This document shows positions 6,356 to 14,466 of a stretch of DNA of 48,794 nucleotides, one piece after another; the first letter of the stretch is position 1; every line of letters starts with the position of its first letter. Both the position numbers and the translations under genes were made by a program. The stretch is from the NCBI GenBank assembly GCA_017458825.1, contig JAFSZX010000006.1, positions 1 to 48,794 of the forward strand, in the 5' to 3' direction. A model generated the notes under the pieces. It was not told the DNA's origin and made no database searches. It worked only from the letters and a program-made list of their open reading frames with translations. Origin of the DNA: Oscillospiraceae bacterium (GTDB taxonomy: Bacteria > Bacillota > Clostridia > Oscillospirales > Oscillospiraceae).

Positions 6356-7831
6356 TCAGCTGCGCTCCGCGCCGAATACGCCCTGCTCCAGTTCCGATGC
6401 GGACAGACCCTTTCGCCGGGCAAAGGAGCCGAAGTACAGTGCTGCACCGATCATCATCCAGCCTGCCAGCATCCACGTGGACATCGCGCCGGAATAAAAA
6501 GGTGTGGCGGGGATCAGTGAGAGGATCAGAACGGCGGTGGTAAGGATCGCGGCAAACAAACCGGTCGCCTTTCCGCCGGGGATCTTATAGGGACGCTCCA
6601 TCAAGGGATACTTACTGCGCAGTCGCACCAGCGACCAGCAGGTAACTGCCCAGGAGATCAAAAACGCCAGGGCGGAAAAACAGGTGATATTATCAATCAT
6701 ATTTGCGCCCAGCAGCGGCCCGATCAGAGAAAGGATCAGGCACACCACCTGACCGTTTACCGCCACGCCGCGCCGGTTCTGTCTGGCAAAGACGGCAGGG
6801 ATCAGCCGTCCGCGCCCCATGCTCATGAGCAGGTTGGCGGAGGCGGTAAAAAAGCCGTTCCACGTGGTGAACAGACCTGCCAATGCGCCCATCGTCAGCG
6901 CCCAGTAGAGGATCTGACCGGTCGCGCCGGGATAGAGGCTCCTGAACATGGTGGCGGCGGCAGGACGCGCCATGCCGGAGAAGTCCTGCCAAGGCCAGGC
7001 ATAGCCAAAGGCAAAGAGCAAAAACGCGTAGAATAAACACGCCAGCGCCACAGACAGCACCACGGTCTTGCCCACGCTCTTTACGTTGCCGCCTGCCTCT
7101 TCCACGCCTTGGGGGATAGTCTCAAACCCCGCCAAATAGTAGCACGCCTGCACGATACCGGCAAAACAGCCGCCCGGCAGCGTGTAGTGGGAGACCTGTT
7201 TGAGCCCTTCGCCCGTGCCGTAGATGGCAGGATTGCTCACGTTATAAACAGGCTGGAGATTTTCGATCCTGCCGCCGATCAGCGCGGCGACAGCGCCGAT
7301 CAGCGCGGCGCCCATCAGGATAAAGCACAAAATCTTCTGCACCAGTGCCGCCGCCGCCAGACCGCGCATATTCAAGGCGAACAGCAGCAGTGAGCAGACT
7401 GTGCCGATGATCACGGTGACAAGGTGCACGTCATATCCCATAAGCGTATAGAGCACGGGTCCGGATTTGATGCCGGGGATCAGGTATCCCAGCACGTCCG
7501 TGATCTGGATCGCCTCCCACGGGATGATCGCGATCATGCCGCCCAAAGACGCCCAGCCGGAAATCACGGAAACTTTGCTGTTGAACGCTTTATAGGCAAA
7601 CGCCATACCGCCGCCTGCCACCGGCATCATAGGGACCAGCTCGGCGTAACACAGTCCGACGGGAACCATCATCACCATGATGATGAGATACCCCAGCGCG
7701 GCGGGAACAGGACCGCCGCAGTTGGTCATCCAGCCATTGACGGAAACCACCCAGCCCACGCCCACAATGGCACCGAAGCCGATGCAGAAAAAGTCAAGGG
7801 CGCTGACGCCTTTTTTCTTTGCGCTACCCAT
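6356..7831 (-). CDS. APC-superfamily amino acid permease
   Basis: A 491-residue protein with about 12 to 13 hydrophobic helices. It opens with ALDFFCIGFGAIVGVGWVVS, matching the GxGxIxGxG unwound TM1 of APC transporters, followed by the PVAGGGMAFAYKAF segment of TM3. It most likely takes up an amino acid by proton or substrate exchange at the membrane; neighbours suggest D-amino acids or N-acyl amino acids, but this is inference. Start: ATG 7831 directly follows GGAGGAGGAAAGCGGT; longer frames upstream have no ribosome binding site. It is first of a minus-strand block with the D-aminoacylase remnant (53 bases on) and alr. Confidence 0.85.
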   Translation of the reverse strand: MGSAKKKGVSALDFFCIGFGAIVGVGWVVSVNGWMTNCGGPVPAALGYLIIMVMMVPVGLCYAELVPMMPVAGGGMAFAYKAFNSKVSVISGWASLGGMIAIIPWEAIQITDVLGYLIPGIKSGPVLYTLMGYDVHLVTVIIGTVCSLLLFALNMRGLAAAALVQKILCFILMGAALIGAVAALIGGRIENLQPVYNVSNPAIYGTGEGLKQVSHYTLPGGCFAGIVQACYYLAGFETIPQGVEEAGGNVKSVGKTVVLSVALACLFYAFLLFAFGYAWPWQDFSGMARPAAATMFRSLYPGATGQILYWALTMGALAGLFTTWNGFFTASANLLMSMGRGRLIPAVFARQNRRGVAVNGQVVCLILSLIGPLLGANMIDNITCFSALAFLISWAVTCWSLVRLRSKYPLMERPYKIPGGKATGLFAAILTTAVLILSLIPATPFYSGAMSTWMLAGWMMIGAALYFGSFARRKGLSASELEQGVFGAERS

Positions 7832-8043
7832 ACCGCTTTCCTCCTCCGGGTCGATCGCTGTACGATCCCGCACGCCGTCCGGTCGGGAACCCTCCGTGCA
7901 AAATCGCTGCTTCCACGCATAATAACAAGAGTGGTGATGCGCGCCCACCAAAAGCTCAGCAATCAAGTCGTCGCCGCCTACGATCAGATGGTTCGCTATA
8001 ATCTGCCGGTCGGGCAATGCAATGAAAAACAGGTTGAAACCAG

Positions 8044-8070
8044 AATCTCCGGCTGAGCCGGAGATTTTTC
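8044..8070 (+). terminator. Palindrome with T tract, also seen near the window end
   Basis: AATCTCCGGC and GCCGGAGATT pair around TGA, followed by TTTCTTTC on the plus strand. The core CTCCGGCTGAGCCGGAG recurs almost exactly at 48665-48681. The plus strand upstream (7832-8043) holds no convincing gene, only a TATAAT at 7997-8002 without a good -35, so the hairpin may serve sigK on the minus strand or be a repeated palindrome. Confidence 0.5.
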
Positions 8071-8104
8071 TTTCAGCTCGATTGCACGCCGCAAGCAGCG
8101 GAGT

Positions 8105-8803
8105 TTACGGCTCAACCAGATCGCGCAGTGCCGCCTCCAGTTTTTCCAGCGCCTTCTTTTCGATGCGCGATATATAGCTGCGGCTGATACCGTAGGACTC
8201 CGCCACCTGACGCTGTGTCTGCGCCGGTATGCCGCCCAGTCCGTAGCGGCGGCGGATCACGTCCGCTTCCCGCTCGGTCAGGCACTCGTTGACAAGGCGG
8301 CGGATGAGGATGCTGTCGTCCCGTGCCTGCAAATCGGAGAGCATGGTATCTTCCGTGCCGATCACGTCTAAAAGATACAATGACTCCCCTTCCTTGTCGC
8401 TTTCAATCGTATCGTTGAGGGATACCTCACCCTGCAGCTTGCGTTGGGCGCGGAAATACATCAGGATCTCGTTTTCGATGCACCGGGCGGCATAGGTCAC
8501 CAGCCGGATCTTTTTATCGGGGCGGAACGTGTTTACCGCTTTGATAAGCCCGATGGTTCCGATGGAGATCAGATCGTCCTGCTGGTCGGATTGGGTGTAG
8601 TATTTTTTGACGATGTGCGCCACCAGGCGCAGGTTGTGCTCCACCAGTTTGTTGCGGGCGTCCATATCTCCGGCGGCGGCACGCCGGAGGTACTCCCGCT
8701 CCTCCGACGCCGACAGGGGTTTGGGAAATGAGCCCGTGTTCTGGGCAAGGTGCAACGATAAGAATAAACTGTTGGATAGCAACAGCAGTGCCAGTGCAAG
8801 CAT
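8105..8803 (-). CDS. sigK: RNA polymerase sporulation sigma factor SigK (pro-sigma-K)
   Basis: A 232-residue sigma-70-family factor directing late mother-cell genes during sporulation. The first 20 or so residues are a hydrophobic pro-sequence (LALALLLLSNSLFLSLHL), as in pro-sigma-K where it tethers the protein to membrane until processed. Region 2 carries NLRLVAHIVKKYY and DLISIGTIGLIKAVNTF, and region 4 carries the QRQVAESYGISRSYISRIEKKALEKL helix-turn-helix in full. The gene is continuous, not split by a skin element. Start: ATG 8803 has AAGGGGAG 8 bases upstream; a GTG at 8812 would be too close to it. A SigE-type promoter precedes it. Confidence 0.94.
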   Translation of the reverse strand: MLALALLLLSNSLFLSLHLAQNTGSFPKPLSASEEREYLRRAAAGDMDARNKLVEHNLRLVAHIVKKYYTQSDQQDDLISIGTIGLIKAVNTFRPDKKIRLVTYAARCIENEILMYFRAQRKLQGEVSLNDTIESDKEGESLYLLDVIGTEDTMLSDLQARDDSILIRRLVNECLTEREADVIRRRYGLGGIPAQTQRQVAESYGISRSYISRIEKKALEKLEAALRDLVEP

Positions 8804-8829
8804 ATACAGCACTCCCCTTTCTGCTTACC

Positions 8830-8859
8830 ACTCTATGTGCGTCGGGGAAGTCCCTATGC
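8830..8859 (-). promoter_or_regulatory. SigE-like promoter of sigK
   Basis: On the minus strand, GCATAGG (8853-8859) and CATAGAGT (8830-8837) are separated by 15 bp, close to the SigE consensus (KMATATT, 13-15 bp, CATACANT). The -10 fits better than the -35. SigE control of sigK is established in Bacillus and clostridia. Confidence 0.55.
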
Positions 8860-8893
8860 TTATTTTTGCCATCCGGCTTGACCGCCTGTAAAG

Positions 8894-8938
8894 GAACACA
8901 TGTAAAGCTTCTTTGCCTTACAGGTGTTCTTCGTTTTT
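8894..8938. terminator. Imperfect hairpin between the DUF4432 gene and sigK
   Basis: GAACAC-A-TGTAA pairs with TTACA-G-GTGTTC (one mismatch), followed on the plus strand by TTCGTTTTT. Both flanking genes run on the minus strand, where the following T run is poor (CCTTTAC), so it is at best a weak end signal for the DUF4432 gene. Confidence 0.4.
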
Positions 8939-8962
8939 ATCGTATAACGCGCCCCGCGCCGT

Positions 8963-9979
8963 CTACCGGTACACAGGTGTTTCCAGTGCCTTTTGGAAGG
9001 TCTGATGATCGGAACACAGCGTGAAAGATAGGTGTGTTTCATACCGCTCCCCCGGCTGGAGGAACTTGAGCTCTCCCCTGCTGCGAAGCACATCTCTGCC
9101 GTCGGGCGTACAGTTGCCCGGCTCCAGACCCAGCACATAGTCGGTGGCGCCCATCATTTTCCACTCCACCAGCCTGTCCAGCGCCGTCCGATCGTAGGAG
9201 ATCACCACGCCGACTTCCCTTTTCGCCTGATACGCGCCGGCGGCGGACGCGCCGCCGGTCTCCTTTGCGTCATAATAGTAACAGCGCTCCGCAAAACCCG
9301 GCTGGGGACGCTCCATCCGCAGTGCGGTATCCGCATACTTGGCGGCCTCCGCATCACGCGGCACAACACCGTGATTGGGGATCACCACTTCTGTATCCTC
9401 ATCCAGCAAAGGATATCCCATATTGCAGTGATAGAGCAACATGATCGGCGTCTCGGCGCCGCCCTCGTTGACCACGGTATCGTGCAGTGTAACGCGGTTA
9501 CTCCCATAGGAGATAAAGTATTCCCGTGTCAGCACCAGCTTACGGGCAAACAGGCACGCGTCACGCACCACCGCTTTGATGCGCACACCCTCCTCCGTTT
9601 CTTCACATACCGTCACGGTGGCAGGCGTATTGCCGATGGTCCCGTGGAGCGGCAGCGTTTCATCTCCGTCCACGCAGGGCGTACCCACGGCGGTCAGACC
9701 GCAGGTGGTCATGAATCCGGCAGTGAAGGAACGCAGAAATCCCGTTCCCTCCTTATCGTAGTACTGGGGAGAGACGTAGCCGCAGGGTGAAAAATAGCCC
9801 AGATTGACCCCGTTGAGCGCCATACGGGAAATATCCGCACAGCGATCGGCTGAAATATGGATCTCCAGACCGTTTCCGTTGCGCACCTGCAAAATATGCA
9901 GTCCGGCGCCTTTGCCCTCCTGCAAAACGTACCGCTCCACGCCGCGGATCTGGTGTTCATGCCCGATATATTGATTCAC
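8963..9979 (-). CDS. DUF4432 / aldose 1-epimerase-like protein
   Basis: A 338-residue protein of the galactose-mutarotase-like fold (DUF4432 group). Visible features are the GLEIHISADRCADISRMALNG segment near residues 37-57, LPLHGTIGNTPA with a conserved His around residue 111, and LLYHCNMGYPLLDE (about 186-199), where family members have active-site histidines. It probably acts on a sugar anomer or carbohydrate derivative in the cytoplasm; the substrate is unknown. Start: GTG 9979 lies 9 bases after AAGGAG; an ATG 7 bases upstream is out of frame. It is 231 bases downstream of the phosphodiesterase gene and could share its transcript. Confidence 0.75.
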   Translation of the reverse strand: MNQYIGHEHQIRGVERYVLQEGKGAGLHILQVRNGNGLEIHISADRCADISRMALNGVNLGYFSPCGYVSPQYYDKEGTGFLRSFTAGFMTTCGLTAVGTPCVDGDETLPLHGTIGNTPATVTVCEETEEGVRIKAVVRDACLFARKLVLTREYFISYGSNRVTLHDTVVNEGGAETPIMLLYHCNMGYPLLDEDTEVVIPNHGVVPRDAEAAKYADTALRMERPQPGFAERCYYYDAKETGGASAAGAYQAKREVGVVISYDRTALDRLVEWKMMGATDYVLGLEPGNCTPDGRDVLRSRGELKFLQPGERYETHLSFTLCSDHQTFQKALETPVYR

Positions 9980-10210
9980 GCTTCATCACTCCTTACTGCC
10001 AGCAGTGTACCGCGCGCGTTCCGCTTTGTCAATCCGCAGGCGCATCGCGGTTGACTATGGGAGAACACGGTCAGCATATTCCCGTTACCTATCGGGTAAG
10101 CTTCGGCAGAAAACTCTTCCCTCGTTTGTCGTTTTGCCGCTCTCATTATCTCCGCACGTGAACGCCTAATCGATACGTCTTGCGGTGTCGGTTTGGGCAG
10201 ATACGGCGCT
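9980..10210. other. Intergenic stretch without a recognised gene
   Basis: No coding frame with a ribosome binding site, no terminator and no clear promoter could be supported. The regulated-promoter repeats found at four other places are absent here, so the DUF4432 gene may depend on read-through from the phosphodiesterase gene. Confidence 0.4.
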
Positions 10211-11530
10211 TTACTGCCACGCCAGCAGTTCTTGCAGGACCCGTCCGTCCGCCTGGGGCATTCGGGCGCCCAGAACCGCCGCCCACGTGGGCGCCTCGTC
10301 GATGATCCCGGCACGGGGCAAAAAGGCGTCCGGTCGAAATGCGGGACCCCGGGCAACCCACACGGGTTGCGGACCTTTTTGCGGCTGATAGCCGTGGGTC
10401 GCTTTGCCCAGCCGGTAATCGCTGAGGTCCATTTCCGCCACCACCGGCTCGCGGCAACTATCGGAGAAAGAGGTATAACCGTCCGTTTCCAGCATGAAGG
10501 TAAAATCGCCCCACACACCGTATTCTTCTCGCGCCTCCTCAGCCGTGAGGATCCTGTCAAACCCCCATACGCCTTCTTGCCGCAAGGCGTTCAAATAATC
10601 GTAGACTTCCTGACGCAGTTTTTCGTCCGCACCGTTCAAAAATACGCTCACCGACATACCGTTGGAAACGGCGTACGCCCGCCATGACGTAACGTGACCG
10701 CCCTCGTCCAGTGTCAAAAATCCGCCCCGGTGGAGCAGTGCGTTGATCTTCAGCCGCCGCACAAAATCCATCTGCCCGTGATCGGACACAATGGCGACGT
10801 TCGCCACCTCCCACAATCCGGCATCTTCCAGCGCCTTGATCACCTCACCGAACCACTCGTCCGCCAGATCCAGCGCCGCGGTCACGGCAGGGTTAAAAAT
10901 GCCGTTGCGGTGGCGCGCCGTGTCCATAATACAGTTGTGCGCCAACAGCAGATCCGGCTGATAGCGCCGGATCATACTGCACGTACAGCCCATGATAAAA
11001 TCGTCGAACGTATGGGCGCGGGTCAGGGGCTCCGCCGTCACGCCTCTGCGGCTGGGGAATCGGTGCAGATTTTCCCGCACCACGGCAATCGTCTCGTCAT
11101 TGGCGCCCCAAACGCGAAACGCCTCCTCCGGCGGCTCGTTCTCATAGAAAAACAGCTCGTTGATCAGCCAGTCCACATTGGGATTGTTGCCGGTGACCGG
11201 CCAATAGACAGACGCGGTGGTGGCGCCCGCCTCTTTGGCGGCGGCAAAAAGATCTCCCACCCTGATCTCCCTGCTGTCCAGGTGCCAGTCCGGGTGGGGC
11301 GTAGGTCTTGTGTGAAAGTGCATATTGGTATAGATCCCCGTCTTACCCGGACAACAGCCGGTGATCATGCTGACGTGCGCCGGATAGGTGATGCTGGGGT
11401 AAACGGTCTGCACGGCGCCCACCTGCGCGGCGTGCGCCATCAACTTTGAAAAATGAGGCTTGGTACGTAAATAGTCGATATCCTCTCCCACCATGGCGTC
11501 CATGGAGAGGACGATCAGTTTCTCTTTCAT
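10211..11530 (-). CDS. Alkaline-phosphatase-superfamily phosphodiesterase (nucleotide pyrophosphatase type)
   Basis: A 439-residue NPP-like hydrolase. Metal ligand Asp11 lies in VLSMDAMVGED, the nucleophile Thr48 in YPSITYPAHVSMITG, and further ligands in MDTARH, VSDHGQMD and KATHGYQP, the standard two-zinc site of the superfamily. It cleaves phosphodiesters or phosphonate esters; no signal peptide, so it is probably cytoplasmic. Its promoter (11615-11677) carries the tandem repeats shared with the sialic-acid-type operon and the exoprotein operons, which ties it to the same regulon. A sugar-phosphate or nucleotide-sugar substrate is plausible but unproven. ATG 11530 is preceded by AAGGAGCGGAG. 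Confidence 0.85.
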   Translation of the reverse strand: MKEKLIVLSMDAMVGEDIDYLRTKPHFSKLMAHAAQVGAVQTVYPSITYPAHVSMITGCCPGKTGIYTNMHFHTRPTPHPDWHLDSREIRVGDLFAAAKEAGATTASVYWPVTGNNPNVDWLINELFFYENEPPEEAFRVWGANDETIAVVRENLHRFPSRRGVTAEPLTRAHTFDDFIMGCTCSMIRRYQPDLLLAHNCIMDTARHRNGIFNPAVTAALDLADEWFGEVIKALEDAGLWEVANVAIVSDHGQMDFVRRLKINALLHRGGFLTLDEGGHVTSWRAYAVSNGMSVSVFLNGADEKLRQEVYDYLNALRQEGVWGFDRILTAEEAREEYGVWGDFTFMLETDGYTSFSDSCREPVVAEMDLSDYRLGKATHGYQPQKGPQPVWVARGPAFRPDAFLPRAGIIDEAPTWAAVLGARMPQADGRVLQELLAWQ

Positions 11531-11614
11531 CCGGCGCTCCGCTCCTTCCGATCAAATCTGCCGCTTTGCCGACATCCGGCACCCCCGCCCCGCGGGGCAC
11601 AACTTTCCATACGT

Positions 11615-11677
11615 ATTCTACCAAACAATATTCCGCTTTTTCTATAACTATATTGCCTTATTTTATCAATATATTGT
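11615..11677 (-). promoter_or_regulatory. Tandem-repeat promoter B (phosphodiesterase gene)
   Basis: Reading on the minus strand from 11677: repeat 1 ACAATATATTGATAAAA, repeat 2 GCAATATAGTTATAGAAAA exactly 21 bases later, AGAAAA at the -35 position, 17 bp, then extended -10 TGGTAGAAT (TAGAAT at 11615-11620). Same geometry as the three other sites, with the most diverged -10. The distal 20-bp motif seen at the other sites is not present at the expected position, which lies inside the isomerase gene. Confidence 0.8.
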
Positions 11678-11685
11678 TTATATCT

Positions 11686-12537
11686 TTACCTTGCGTAGCC
11701 GTACGCGATTTTACACGCCCGCCGATACGCTTCCGCGAAGTATCGGGCAAGGGGCATCCGTCCATAGGCGTCGTTATCGTGCCGTCCGCGTCTGGATACG
11801 TTTTTCACTTCCAAATTCAAAATATCCACCGGCGCGGCCTTCTTCAGCCGCGCAACGACCGCGTCCCAGTCGGCAATGCCGTCATAAGGCAGCAGATGCA
11901 GATCGTCCGTTCCGGCGATCCGCCCGTCAAAACGGCTGATGCCGAGATTGTCGTTCAGGTGGGTCATGATCAATCTGTCACCCAACTCGGCCAGCAGATC
12001 GCGGGAATGATTATAGCACATCTCGTGCCCCGAATCCCAGCAGTAACCCACCGTCCGGCAGTCTTTGAAATGCGCCATCAGGGCGAGCAGATATTCCTCA
12101 CCTTCCGTGTTTTCAAACGCGATCCTGACGCCGTGCCGCCCGGCAAAAGACACGAGCTTATCGAAGTTCTCATAGTACAGCGTCTTCGGGTCAAAGCGGT
12201 ATTCCATGCCGCGCCACGCGTGGACCACCATGATCGGAATACCGTACTGCGCGCAATTGTCCGCGATCGCCAGATAGTCGTTTAACGCCTCAGCACCCAA
12301 CTGCGCGTCACAGCTCCACAGATCCGCCGTCTTCGCCGTAGGTGCGTGAAGCGACTGCACCGACAAGCCGCATTCCCCGGCGGCGCTTATGATCCGGGGA
12401 AGCTCCGATAAGCCTTCTGCGCTTTTGCAATCCGGAGAAACCGCCTCAAAGCCGGTCTCCTTGATCAATCCGATCACCTCTTCTATGGGGCAGTCATATT
12501 TACCGTTGAGTGAAATGCCGACTTTTTGCCGCCACAT
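11686..12537 (-). CDS. Sugar phosphate isomerase/epimerase-like TIM-barrel protein
   Basis: A 283-residue protein of the xylose-isomerase-like TIM-barrel superfamily. Candidate metal ligands are the Glu in RIAFENTEG, Asp and His in CWDSGHE, His in MTHLND and the Glu in NLEVKN. Members isomerise or epimerise sugars or act as hydrolases, so the reaction cannot be fixed. ATG 12537 follows AGGAGG. It lies 47 bases after the AraC-type regulator and is almost certainly co-transcribed with it, suggesting a role linked to the signal sensed by the regulator or the sialic-acid-type pathway. Confidence 0.8.
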   Translation of the reverse strand: MWRQKVGISLNGKYDCPIEEVIGLIKETGFEAVSPDCKSAEGLSELPRIISAAGECGLSVQSLHAPTAKTADLWSCDAQLGAEALNDYLAIADNCAQYGIPIMVVHAWRGMEYRFDPKTLYYENFDKLVSFAGRHGVRIAFENTEGEEYLLALMAHFKDCRTVGYCWDSGHEMCYNHSRDLLAELGDRLIMTHLNDNLGISRFDGRIAGTDDLHLLPYDGIADWDAVVARLKKAAPVDILNLEVKNVSRRGRHDNDAYGRMPLARYFAEAYRRACKIAYGYAR

Positions 12538-12584
12538 CGTGTCTATCCTCCTTGTTGATACACCGTCCGCTCATGCCGACAGCA

Positions 12585-13376
12585 TCACTTATTCAGTGTT
12601 TTCACGTATTCCTTGGGCGTCATGCCGGTAGCGTCCTTGAAGCATTTTGAAAAATAGGCAAGGCTGTTATAGCCGCAGGAGAAGGCGATTTGAGAGATGG
12701 GCACCTTGTTCTCCCCCAGCATCCGTTTGGCAAGGTCCATCCGCTTCCACTTCAAATAATCCAGAATGGTCATGCCGGTCTTTGCCTTGAAATAGTGGCA
12801 CAGATAGTACTTGCTCACGCCGATCTTACCGCTTAACGCATCCAGCGAAAACTCGCATCCGATGGATTCGTTGACCTCGTCGAGAATAACCGCCAGCACG
12901 TCGTTCCGATCGTCGGTCGGCTGGATATTCGCCCAGAGCGTATGGATCATATGGATCAATGCGGCGGCGGATTCAAAGGAATCTGCGTCTTCACACAACG
13001 TATGAAACAGTTTATCCACGGCGCGGGCGTTTTTCTCGTTGAGATAGATGGAATGATTGTCCTCATGGTCAAAAAGGCGCTCCACATACGCTCGCAAGCC
13101 GGTAAGCTGTGCCACGGAGAGCAGTTTCGCCTTGCTGATGATCAATTTGTTCCTGATATAGCTTTTGGGATTTTGCGGCATAGAGTAATGGAACCGCTCC
13201 GCATCAATCAGCAGAACGTTTCCCGTGCGAAAATGATACGCCTTGGCGTCAATAATAAATTCGCCCTCTCCATTGAGGATCTGGATCAGCTCATAGGTAT
13301 CCGGATGGGAGTGTTCCTTGCGCGTCAGCTCGTCAACCCCCACTACGTGATAAAACGATTCCTTGATCAATTCCAC
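12585..13376 (-). CDS. AraC-family transcriptional regulator, candidate master regulator of the cluster
   Basis: A 263-residue cytoplasmic regulator. Residues about 15-75 form a cupin-type sensor domain (HSHPDTYELIQILNGEGEF, then FRTGNVLLI). Residues about 165-263 carry the two helix-turn-helix motifs of AraC proteins (LDALSGKIGVSKYYLCHYFK and ISQIAFSCGYNSLAYFSKCFK) and the TGMTPKEYVK signature end. It should sense a small molecule, probably a sugar, and bind direct repeats phased by two helical turns. Such repeats occur at four promoters in this window. Start: GTG 13376 with a weak, distant AAGGGG; the exact start is uncertain. It is transcribed divergently from the nanA-like operon. Confidence 0.92.
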   Translation of the reverse strand: MELIKESFYHVVGVDELTRKEHSHPDTYELIQILNGEGEFIIDAKAYHFRTGNVLLIDAERFHYSMPQNPKSYIRNKLIISKAKLLSVAQLTGLRAYVERLFDHEDNHSIYLNEKNARAVDKLFHTLCEDADSFESAAALIHMIHTLWANIQPTDDRNDVLAVILDEVNESIGCEFSLDALSGKIGVSKYYLCHYFKAKTGMTILDYLKWKRMDLAKRMLGENKVPISQIAFSCGYNSLAYFSKCFKDATGMTPKEYVKTLNK

Positions 13377-13387
13377 CGTTTACGACG
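13368..13387 (+). promoter_or_regulatory. Distal 20-bp motif upstream of promoter A
   Basis: CAATTCCACCGTTTACGACG starts exactly 70 bases before the first operator repeat at 13438. The same-type motif occurs at the same distance at 29395-29414 and 46261-46280. It overlaps the predicted GTG start codon of the AraC-type gene, which weakens this copy: part of its sequence is constrained by coding. Confidence 0.5.
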
Positions 13388-13412
13388 CCCCTTTTCCCTT
13401 CATTGTGCCTCG

Positions 13413-13441
13413 ATTATAATCCAACTTCCCATAAAAAGCAA
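13413..13441 (-). promoter_or_regulatory. Predicted promoter of the AraC-type gene
   Basis: On the minus strand, TTGCTT (13436-13441) and a perfect TATAAT (13413-13418) are spaced by 17 bp. The -35 hexamer overlaps the first operator repeat of the divergent promoter (from 13438), so an activator bound there would compete with RNA polymerase and repress its own gene, as classic AraC does. Confidence 0.55.
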
Positions 13442-13500
13442 TATGTTTATAAAACACAACAACATAATTATAGAAAACGATGGATATTGTTTGATAAAAT
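13438..13500 (+). promoter_or_regulatory. Tandem-repeat promoter A (sialic-acid-type operon)
   Basis: Repeat 1 GCAATATGTTTATAAAA begins at 13438, repeat 2 ACAACATAATTATAGAAAA at 13459, i.e. exactly 21 bp later. The AGAAAA of repeat 2 (13472-13477) occupies the -35 position, then 17 bp, then the extended -10 TGATAAAAT (TAAAAT at 13495-13500). The poor -35 with operator overlap is typical of class II activator-dependent promoters. The start codon is 76 bases beyond the -10. Confidence 0.85.
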
Positions 13501-13575
13501 ATTGTCGGAGAATACTGCGTGTGCGCGTATGCGCGTTGGAAAACAAAGCAGTGGAAAAGGAGAAAAAAAGAGCGT

Positions 13576-14454
13576 ATGATAGACGAGAAGTTTCAGGGTA
13601 TTTTCCCGGCATTGCTGACACCGTTCGATCAGAATGACCGGATCAACACAAAGGTTCTGGGTGAGATCACGGCGTACAATGTGAAAAAGGGTGTAGACGG
13701 TTTCTACGTAGGCGGCAGTACCGCCGAGGCGTTTTTACTCACCGAGGCGGAGCGTCTTCAGGTGCTGGAAGCGGTACGCAACGCCTCCGGCGACAGTGTG
13801 CGTCTGATCGCCCACGTGGGGTGCATCTCCACCGCTCAGGCGATCCGTCTGGCAAAAAGAGCCAGGGAGCTGGGATATGACGCCATTTCGGCGGTAGCTC
13901 CGTTTTACTATAAGTTCTCTTTCGCGGAGATCAAGCAGTATTACTTTGACATCGCCTCGGCGGTGGATCTGCCCGTGCTGATCTACAACTTTCCCGCTTT
14001 TTCCGGTGTGAGCCTGACGGTGGAGAATATCGGTGAATTCTTATCAGACGACCGGTTTATGGGCGTGAAGCACACCTCGTCGGACTACTTCGCAATGCAA
14101 CAGTTCAAAGCGCTGTATCCCGACAAGCTGGTCTATAACGGCTATGACGAGATGTTTATGGCGGGACTTGCCATGGGCGCCGACGGTGCCATCGGCAGTA
14201 CCTTCAACTTTATGGCGGAGAAGTTCATTCGCATTCGTCAACTGTTTTTGGAGAACAAGCTGGACGAGGCGAAGGCGGTCCAGCAGGACGCCAACACCAT
14301 CATCCGCGCGCTGTGCAAGGTGGGCGTGATGCAGGGCGAAAAGGCGGTGCTGGACGCGCTGGGCTTTGACATGGGTCCGGCGAGAGCACCCTTCGCGCCG
14401 CTGACGGCGGAGCAAAAGAAGGAGCTTTGCGCCACGGTACTCCCGCTTCTATAA
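13576..14454 (+). CDS. nanA: N-acetylneuraminate lyase-like aldolase
   Basis: A 292-residue class I aldolase of the DHDPS/NAL family that splits a sialic acid into pyruvate and an aldose. It matches E. coli NanA closely: GGSTAEAF (47-54), LIAHVGCISTAQA, APFYYKFSF, Tyr137 in IYNFPAFSG, Schiff-base Lys165 in GVKHTSSD and YNGYDEMF that contacts the side chain. Tyr137 and Lys165 even carry the E. coli numbers. ATG 13576 follows AAAAGGAG; longer frames lack this. First gene of a six-gene operon under promoter A. Neu5Ac would give ManNAc, but the downstream enzymes point to a non-acetylated product (see findings). Confidence 0.92.
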   Translation: MIDEKFQGIFPALLTPFDQNDRINTKVLGEITAYNVKKGVDGFYVGGSTAEAFLLTEAERLQVLEAVRNASGDSVRLIAHVGCISTAQAIRLAKRARELGYDAISAVAPFYYKFSFAEIKQYYFDIASAVDLPVLIYNFPAFSGVSLTVENIGEFLSDDRFMGVKHTSSDYFAMQQFKALYPDKLVYNGYDEMFMAGLAMGADGAIGSTFNFMAEKFIRIRQLFLENKLDEAKAVQQDANTIIRALCKVGVMQGEKAVLDALGFDMGPARAPFAPLTAEQKKELCATVLPLL

Positions 14455-14466
14455 GAGGAGAAAGCT

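Noticed and set aside
7832..8017. N-terminal extension of the APC permease
   Set aside because: The extension is charged and lacks a ribosome binding site, whereas ATG 7831 has GGAGGAGG at proper distance and gives the usual family start.
7939..8056. Possible 38-residue plus-strand peptide ending at the palindrome 8044-8066
   Set aside because: Weak ribosome binding site and no good promoter; the stop codon falls in the hairpin loop, probably by chance.
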